64,000 nt of DNA, taken from assembly GCF_030272615.1 (NCBI RefSeq), contig NC_081414.1, forward strand, positions 770,479,653 to 770,543,652. The letters run 5' to 3'. Below, in pieces: positions 57,450 to 64,000 of the stretch. The notes under the pieces were generated by a model that was not told the origin of the DNA, did no database searches, and saw only the letters and a program-made list of their open reading frames with translations. The DNA is from Cryptomeria japonica. Lineage: Eukaryota > Streptophyta > Pinopsida > Cupressales > Cupressaceae. The position numbers and the translations under genes are program-made. Each line of letters begins with the position of its first letter. Position 1 is the first letter of the stretch.

Positions 57450-58275
57450 TTAATTGACTTCATGTAGGGGTACAACCCCTAACTCACCTCTGAGATATTC
57501 AAATGTAGCCTTAGGTAGAGGTTTAGTAAAAATATATGCTAGTTGTTCTTTAGTGGAAACATTCTCTAGTGATACATCTTTGCTTTGAACTTTCTCTCTC
57601 AGGAAATGATACTTCAGCTCTATATGCTTTGTCCTAGCATGCAACACCAAGTTCTTAGAAATATTTATAGCACTTGTGTTATAACAAAAAAATTCTTATC
57701 GGTTCTGATATCTTCATCTTGAAACCTTATAATATATGTTTCATCCAAATTGCTTGGGTAAAATTCATGTAAGTTGCAACATACTCAACTTCTTCTATTG
57801 ATTGAGAGATACAACTCCATTTCTTGCTGCTCCAAGACACTAATCTGCCTCCAAGAAAAAATGCTCCTCCGATTGTACTTTTCTTGTCATTAACATTGCC
57901 TGCCCAATCTACATCAGTGTAGACTTTTAAGTCAAAGTCTCCTGCATATGGATACCATAATCCATAATCTATTGTGCCTTTCAAGTATCTAAAAATTCTC
58001 TTAGTTGCAATCATGTGTAACTCCTTCGGTTTTTTTTGAAATCTAGCAACCAATCCTATTGCATGAGCAATGTCCGGTTTGTTGTGGACAACATAGTGTA
58101 GCTTACCTATCATGGATCTGTATTCATTTTCATCAACTGGTGTAGAATCATCTTCCTTTACCAATTTACAACCTATAAGCATTGGTGTTCCAACTGGTTT
58201 ACAATCTCCCATTCCAAAATTTCTCAACACTTCCTTCACATACTTGGATTGTGTGATAAAAATTCTTTCCTTCAT
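57450..58275 (-). pseudogene. Copia-2 end of reverse transcriptase and RNase H
   Basis: Positions 58275-57727 read from ITQSKYVKEVLRNFGMGDCK through RPDIAHA-like NKPDIAHAIGLVARF and KRIFRYLKGTIDYGLW into RNase H: KVYTDVDWAGNVNDKKST (Asp) and ISQSIEEVEYVATYM (Glu). A stop and frame change near 57726-57655 damage the region of the last catalytic Asp. Positions 57650-57450 then give HARTKHIELKYHFLREKV and STKEQLAYIFTKPLPKATFE with a stop at 57450. Confidence 0.85.
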
Positions 58276-59136
58276 CTATTGGATTTGCAAACCTATGAAA
58301 CTTTTTATCTCACCTACCAGTGACATCTCAAATTCATTAGCAAAATCATGACACATATCATCATTATCTCAAAAAATGATATCATCAACAAATACCTCAC
58401 TTACTAGTATTTTGTCTCCTTCTGTCTTGAGGTATATGTTACTATCTTCACTGGTTCTTTGAAAACCTATCTTTACTAAGTGAGAGTGCAATCTTTCATA
58501 CAATGCTCTTGGTGCTTGTTTCAATTCATATAGTTCCTTATGCAGCTTGCACACCATATCCTTTTCTTCAGTTAATGCATAACCATCTGGTTGTTCTATG
58601 CAGACTTCTTCTTCCAATATTCCATTTAAGAATGTTGATTTAACATCCATCTGATATACCTTAAATCCTTTGTATGCTACAAATGCAAGTAGAGTCCTTA
58701 CTCCTTCCAATCTTGCTACTGGTGCAAATGTCTCACCATAATCTTTGCCTTCCTCATGTGCATATCCTTTGCATACCAATCTGGCTTCATTCCTGACCAC
58801 TACTCCATCTTCATTCAATTTATTTTTGAATACCCACTTTGTTCCTATTACATTCTTGTTTTCCGATCTAGGTACCAATTACCATGTATTATTCTTCTCT
58901 ATCTGATCAAGTTCTTCTTCCATTGCCTTGATCCAGTCTTCATCTGCAAAGGCTTCTTTTGTTGTTCTAGGCTCAATGGTGGAGATCATACCAGATTTTT
59001 CTCTTAGCCTTCTTCTAGTTAACACACCTACATTCTTGTCTCCAATAATCTGATCGGGGCTGTGATTGAGTCTGACATACCTTAGAATAACATGATCTTG
59101 GTTTTTCAAGTTCTTCTTCTTCTTCACTTTCTTCAT
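58276..59136 (-). pseudogene. Copia-2 reverse transcriptase
   Basis: Starts after an acidic linker with VLTRRRLREKSG and EDWIKAMEEELDQIEKNNTW (59136-58879). The polymerase core is 58878-58369: NVIGTKWVFKNKLNEDG, YGETFAPVARLEGVRTLLA, YQMDVKSTFLNG (catalytic Asp present), LKQAPRALYERLHSH and VFVDDIIF (Asp-Asp present). A stop separates linker and core, and another follows FVDDIIF. Two Gly/Trp positions of the usual LYGLKQAPRAWYERL are changed to Glu and Leu. More stops lie between 58368 and 58276. Confidence 0.87.
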
Positions 59137-59194
59137 CTTCTGTTGGACCTTCCTGTTCCGGTTAAACTGGGGCTTCTATGTTCAGTTCTCCAAA

Positions 59195-60044
59195 TTATGG
59201 CTTTACCGGTTCCAGTTCCAAAAACAGTGTGTTTGGTTCTTCTTCTTCCTTCTCCTTGCTGATTTCTTTAGATTTTTCAGGAAATTCATCTACTTGGACA
59301 TTGACACTTTCAATGATATTCATAGTCCTGTTGTTGTAGCACTTGTAAGATTTTCTCTTTGGTAGAGTAACCAATAAATATGCCTTCATCACTTTTGGCA
59401 TCAAACTTTCCAGTGTAATCACTTCTTTTAATAAAACATTTGCTATCAAATATTTTGAAGTAACTGACATTCGGGGATCTACCATACCAGTATTCATAGG
59501 GTGTTTTGTCTTTACCTCTTTTGACCAGTATCCGGTTCATTGTATAAATAACTGTGCTGATAGCTTTTCTCCAAAATGTCTTAGCTACATCTCCTTGAAT
59601 TAACATAGTACTAACAACTTCAACCACTAACCGGTTGTTCCTTTCTACAATAACATTCTATTGTGGTGTCATTGGTGTAGATAGTTGCCTCTTGATCCCA
59701 TTGTTTTCACAATGTCTAGTGAATTCCTTTGAAGTAAATTCACCACCTTGATCAATCCTTAAACATTTCAACTTCCTTCCACTTTTATCCTCAACCAAGG
59801 CTCTGAATGCTTTAAATTTTTTGAATGCTTTTGTCTTGTCTTTCAAGAATGTGACCCACATCATCCTTGAGCACTCATCGGTAAATATCATGAAGTACGG
59901 ATCTCCTTGAATACTCCTAGTCTTAATTGGTCCACATAGGCCAGTATGAATCAAATTTAGCAAATGTTCAGCTAAGAAAGATTTGGTCTTGAAGGTTGAG
60001 GTTGTCATTTTCCCTAACTGACATTCCTTGCACAAAGAATTCAC
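59195..60044 (-). pseudogene. Copia-2 integrase
   Basis: Begins with the last zinc-ligand pair CKECQLGKM, then MIFTDECSRMMWVTFLKDK (first Asp), CLRIDQGGEFTSKEF (second Asp, with Arg-Gly of the usual DRGGEF changed to DQGGEF) and VIVERNNRLV (third acid, Glu, present). A TAG lies just before this last motif, at about 59655. Continuing 59627-59310: FWRKAISTVIYTMNR, KTPYEYWYGRSPNVSYFKIF and SDEGIFIGYSTKEK. A frame change near 59320 precedes the linker at 59497-59195. Confidence 0.85.
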
Positions 60045-60660
60045 TGGTTTGTCTAACTATGGCAATCCTCTTACTGATTTTGACTTGCTGACTCTTACAA
60101 TGTTATCAAAATTCACATGACAAAACCTCTAATGCCACAGCCAACTATCTTCTACTTTTACAATCAAATAACTATTGACTTTAGAGTTTAAGTGAAATAG
60201 GTTACCTTTGGTTTGTTTTCCAGTTGCAATCAGTTCACCTTTGCTTCTAAAGATCTTGCATACTCCATTCTTGAATTCTAATGGGTAACCTTTGTCATTG
60301 AGTTGAGAAACACTCAAAAGGTTGTGTTTCAGACCTTCAACCCAATAGACATCATCTGCACTAGTCTAACCATTCAAGGAAATGGATCATTTTCCTTTCA
60401 CCATGCAGGGAGAGTTATTCCCAAATCTGACAACACCTCCATCAAATTCCTCCAATGTTAGGAACTTGCTTTGTTTACCAATCATGTGGTGTGAATAACC
60501 ACTATCAACAATCCAATCATCTGAGTTGTCCAAGTGAGAGACCAATGCCTTCTGATCTGATGTGTCTTCTTTGATAGCAACAAAGACAATATCCTCATTT
60601 GTATCTTCCTCAGATTCTTCATCTGTAATACCTTCATCCACTACAATGAAACAATTTCTT
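60045..60660 (-). pseudogene. Copia-2 protease and GAG-pre-integrase region
   Basis: Aspartic protease motif DWIVDSGYSHHMIG (DSG kept, second position Tyr where Copia-1 has Cys) at about 60518-60477, then FGNNSPCMVKGK with a stop. The pre-integrase region (60386-60060) contains DDVYWVEGLKHNLLSVSQLN, GNLFHLNSK and WLWH, followed by a stop and RFCHVNFDN. At least three stops in all. Confidence 0.83.
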
Positions 60661-61550
60661 TTTCCTTTAAACTTCCTATATTTCTCTCATTTTTCCTTGT
60701 TATCTCCATTAGGATAGTTAGTAGCAATATGTCCTATCTGGTTACATGCAAAACATTTCTATGGTAATTTACCTCTATACTTACTGGTACCTCTGGGTAA
60801 CCGTTTGGCCAACAATGCTTTGAGTTCCATCAGGCTATCATCATCATCTACCTCTCTGTTGGATCTAGATTCATGACTATAACTTACTTCTCTAGTTTTC
60901 CTTACTGGTGGGGTTGAGACTACAACTTTAAATGCAAATTCTAACCTCTGAACACTTCCATCAAAACCATTTAATTGGAATTCAGTCAATTTACCAATGA
61001 TAGAATCAAGAGTTACCTTTGTCTTGTCAATAGATTTGAGTTCTTGAATGGCTGCAACTCTAATAGCGCAGACCAGTAGAAGGGTTCTCAATACCTTGCT
61101 AATCACAATAGCATCCTCCACTATACCTCCAACACTTTTGATTTCTCCAACTATCTCCTTGATTCTCTGACCATACTGTTGAATGTTTTCACCTTCAACA
61201 ATTCTCATATCATCAAATTTTCCTTTGAGACTCTCTTCCTTGGCTATCTTTACATGCTCATCACCGCCGTAGATTTCTTCCAGTTTCTTCCAAACTTCAT
61301 GTGTAGTCTCCAATCCATGAACATCAACATATTCTAAATCTAATAAGGTAATGATGATGGCTTCCAATGCTTGGTTGTTCTCCTGTTTCTCCTTCTTTTG
61401 ATCATCTGTCAGAATTCCACTAGGCAAGTTATACTTAGCAACAACATGATCCTAATACTGACTTCCCAAGCTCTTGATGTAAATATTCATCCTATCACTC
61501 CAGATTTTGTAGTTATCTCTATTGAAATTCGGATCCTCTCTCTTCATCAT
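60661..61550 (-). pseudogene. Copia-2 gag
   Basis: The likely start is ATG at 61550-61548, giving MMKREDPNFNRDNYKIWSDR, then a TAG near 61453. The long open part 61427-60759 carries EVWKKLEEIYGGDEHVKIAK, DDMRIVEGENIQQYGQRIKE and LLAKRLPRGTSKYRGKL. After one stop the zinc knuckle reads CFACNQIGHIATNYPNGD: the fourth ligand is Tyr (codon on 60716-60714), as in Copia-1. A Lys-rich stretch and an acidic DEGITDEESEEDTNED segment lead into the protease. Confidence 0.87.
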
Positions 61551-61606
61551 TTTCTCCTTGATCTTTTTCTCAAGCTATTAGGCTTATACTCAAGAGGACC
61601 TGGAAT

Positions 61607-61619
61607 GCTCTGGTACCAA
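61607..61619 (-). promoter_or_regulatory. Copia-2 primer-binding site
   Basis: The minus strand reads TTGGTACCAGAGC, one base different from TTGGTATCAGAGC, one base after the LTR end. Confidence 0.88.
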
Positions 61620-61620
61620 T

Positions 61621-62978
61621 TGATAATATGTTGAAACTATAAAGATTTGGGCAACCACTGAGGGGGGGGGGGGTGAATCAGTAGTTGAAGAATAAACTAA
61701 ATTTTCACCAAACTTATTTTCATCTAAGAATCAACTCACAGATTTTACCAGTTTGGTCACTTTAACAAATCTGCAGTTGCTCTGTTAAACCTTACCAGTT
61801 GACCTAATATTTCAGTGATATAATGCAATAGATCTTAAACTTAAATATCCTTTGACCAAAACCCTAAACCAGTTCACTAATACTAATAATAACATATTTC
61901 AGATCATTTCCCATCATTTAAATATATCTATGTAGATTTACCAATCATTCATATCAACCATACCAAAAACACATCCATAAAATCATTCACCACTTAACAC
62001 AATGATTTTTCATGTGGAAACCCAAATGGGAAAAACCACGGTGGGGATAAATACCCACAAGTATTTTTGAACTCTTCTAAATTTTTCCCTGTTAGGAGCC
62101 AAGCTTGGTTAGAAGCTTATACAAGAATGTTCTGTTAGAAACAGATCTGGTTAAGGACCACTTGGTTAAGGGATTGACTACAAATACCCTGTTAAAGGTA
62201 ACCTCGGTGGTGGATTTCAAATCCAAGCTAATGGATCACCTGGTTAGAAGATTTCAACAACAAGCCTATTAGGGCTTACCCTATGAGGGGATTTCAAACT
62301 GTTGTAATGGTTAGAAAACAATAGGTTCTTTGACCAATCTATAAATAGCACTTCCTTGCTAAATCAGATCCTTTACCACTCCTATCTGCCTTCACATCAT
62401 TCTACAGAAACACCTCCTGGTTTGACAACAATCACTTTCACACAATCAAATTTGCCAACCACTCATTCAATCAATTCATCAACCTTATAAACAAATACAT
62501 TAGATCAGTAACACAACACAAACCCTAAAATTATCATAGAGATTACAAACATATTGGTTCAATCTTGACCATTATATTACATGCAATCAACTTTACATTC
62601 TTATAGGCATCTACAACCACTCCTGGATTATCGCACTTTGAATCTTGTAACACATCATGTGTTTGTCACTTCATACTAAGAATTTGATCATTCCCAAGAT
62701 AAACGGTTATCTTTACGCACCAAAACCATTTTGAAACTCATTACGTGCAACATTCTTTTGTGGCATCCTCATCACCGATTATCATTCGGTCAAAATCATC
62801 ACAACCAATCTCCAAGCTTCATCAGTTAGGGTTCTGCTTCTCAACTTGATAGGGTTACCAGTTGATCTTCACTGTTTCATTGTTGGTTGCTTTACTACTT
62901 CATTACCATTTGCTATTGACATCAATGACAACACTTCCTAATATACATCTTCAATGCAATCTTCATGCAATGCCAACA
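61621..62978 (-). repeat. Copia-2 5' LTR
   Basis: Matches 55658-57031 along its length, 1358 bp. Contains AAACCCTAA (62520-62528) and the TATA-like TTTATAAGG (minus, 62491-62483). A run of ten or more G on the plus strand (about 61661-61672) corresponds to the C-rich tract near the LTR 3' end; it is longer than in the partner LTR. Confidence 0.9.
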
Positions 62979-62983
62979 CAATG
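62979..62983. repeat. Target-site duplication CAATG, right copy (Copia-2)
   Basis: Identical to 55653-55657. Its ATG is the first Met of the MVDPRAHTF reading, so the insertion fell on a gag Met codon. Confidence 0.9.
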
Positions 62984-64000
62984 GTGGACCCAAGAGCACA
63001 TACCTTTGTCACCTTCAATGGTGGTAGTCCCTTAGTCCTAACTCAAAAGAATGACATTCCAGTAGTAGCCTTGAAGGCTATACCATTTTTTATTGGAGAA
63101 AAATCTACCTCCCATGAGGAACATATCTAGGATGTGTTAAGCATCTGCACTGTACTCGTTGTCACTAAAGAAAATGTTGCAGTGAGGCTTCTTGCCTCCT
63201 CATTCAAGGGAAAATCCCTCCAATAGTATAGAGGGATAGCTCCTAAATCCATTCACAATTGGGATGAGTTAGGAGAAAAGCTATGCAAATATTTTGAGGA
63301 CAAAAGTGATCATCTATCACTTATTGAGCAACTAACCACAATAAAAAGAGCACCCCATGAGTTCATGGGTTATTTCAACAATAGATTTTAAAAGAAATGG
63401 GATAGGATCCCATCATTAGTAAAGCCTTCATCAAATCCTTCTTTTCTATATTTTATTTAGGCTTTGAACAATGACAAAGTTGCGATGATTGAATCTATGG
63501 GAGGAAATAATCTCCCATTAGCTTATGAGACTGTTATAAGGGCATAAAATTGCTCAATATAGGCAGGAAAGTTGTCTCCTAGGCCTCCAATGCCCTTATT
63601 TCAAGAGGCTCCTACCCAACAGCCTATTTTGGCTCCTATTCAAGTGGCTCCCACAAGCCATCTGCTCACACTTGTGCCATCTCCCTTATCTTCTTAAATT
63701 AAGGAACTACAGGGATATATTGAGATATCAATGCAGAAAATGATCAATCTATTATAGCAGCAATGACAGGGGTTTGGGAATGATTTGGTCTCAGTGAAGA
63801 GACAGTTATTGCCGGCTAACAATAGGCCTCACCAAGCATCAAATCAAAACTATCAGCAACAAAGGCCTAATTTTCAAGGGCAGAACCAATAGAGCAATGC
63901 TAGGCCCTTTGAACAGCTTGAATCCGATAGTTGCAAGTACTTCAAAGGCAATAGTGCCAACACAAAATAATCTTGCTCGGGAACAGGATTGGTGTGTCCC
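62981..64000 (+). pseudogene. Ty3/gypsy gag, broken, continues past the window
   Basis: Continues the frame from 55657. It reads MVDPRAHTFVTFNGGS, a gag-domain block (VRLLASSFKGKSLQ, SIHNWDELGEKLCKYFED, LTTIKRAPHEFMGYFNNRF), a Pro/Ala-rich hinge (APTQQPILAPIQVAPTS), and a Gln/Asn-rich tail (NRPHQASNQNYQQQRPNFQG). About ten in-frame stops occur in 1 kb, nearly all TAG or TAA. It would be the capsid protein of a gypsy element whose 5' LTR is at about 53110-55281. No nucleocapsid knuckle is clear before the window ends. Confidence 0.8.

Larger units (their letters stand above)
55658..62978 (-). mobile_element. Copia-2: structurally complete, inactive Copia LTR retrotransposon
   Basis: A 7321-bp element on the minus strand: 5' LTR (61621-62978), PBS (61607-61619), gag, protease, integrase, reverse transcriptase, RNase H, polypurine tract (57032-57043) and 3' LTR (55658-57031). 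CAATG duplications flank it. It sits inside the gag frame of a plus-strand gypsy element. It is related to Copia-1 (similar gag, zinc knuckle and pol motifs), but its LTRs are different. Stops and a frameshift interrupt every gene. Unlike Copia-1, its catalytic residues in protease, integrase and reverse transcriptase are kept. Confidence 0.93.

Overview
This window is plant nuclear DNA. It holds one intact-looking intron-containing gene in a mass of nested, decayed LTR retrotransposons. The gene encodes an L-ascorbate oxidase type multicopper oxidase (+ strand, 43286-46110, five exons, 571 aa with signal peptide). Long AT-rich spacers, kilobase-long Copia LTRs and heavy mutational decay suggest a large seed-plant genome. 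A gymnosperm is my best guess, but nothing in the sequence proves it.

Layout. 1-2390: minus-strand Ty3/gypsy gag fragment, primer-binding site (PBS) and start of its LTR. 3020-13455: an old plus-strand Copia remnant split by a younger, structurally complete Copia (Copia-1, 4218-11956, target-site duplication ATTTA). 13456-20390: LTRs, PBS sites and pol scraps of several Copia copies, plus a palindrome-rich island at 17857-18068. 21025-29460: a Copia-type element with 2.5 kb LTRs and only a gag region, probably non-autonomous. 29728-30900: a 450-bp direct repeat about 716 bp apart. 30900-34770: no gene seen.

34770-43095: a sequence present three times in tandem (A, B, C). Copy C is the immediate upstream region of the ascorbate oxidase gene. 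A and B carry the same upstream sequence but no gene, and only C keeps a TATA box at the shared position. Copy A has also gained two related MITE-like inserts and an 863-bp insertion. 46111-50820: AT-rich flank with short repeats, a perfect 25-bp hairpin and a 28-bp minisatellite. 50821-51912: probable solo Copia LTR. 51913-53100: strongly G-poor spacer. 53110-55657 and 62979-64000: 5' end of a plus-strand Ty3/gypsy element whose LTR contains a roughly 73-bp array of GATAAG/CTTATC motifs. It is interrupted exactly at a gag ATG by a second complete Copia (Copia-2, minus strand, 55658-62978, target-site duplication CAATG).

All transposon genes carry stops, frameshifts or lost catalytic residues. 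The only gene expected to work is the ascorbate oxidase, which would act in the apoplast, oxidising ascorbate with reduction of oxygen to water. No tRNA, rRNA or CRISPR was seen; the many TGGTATCAGAGC strings are retrotransposon primer-binding sites. Identities and boundaries come from reading by eye.
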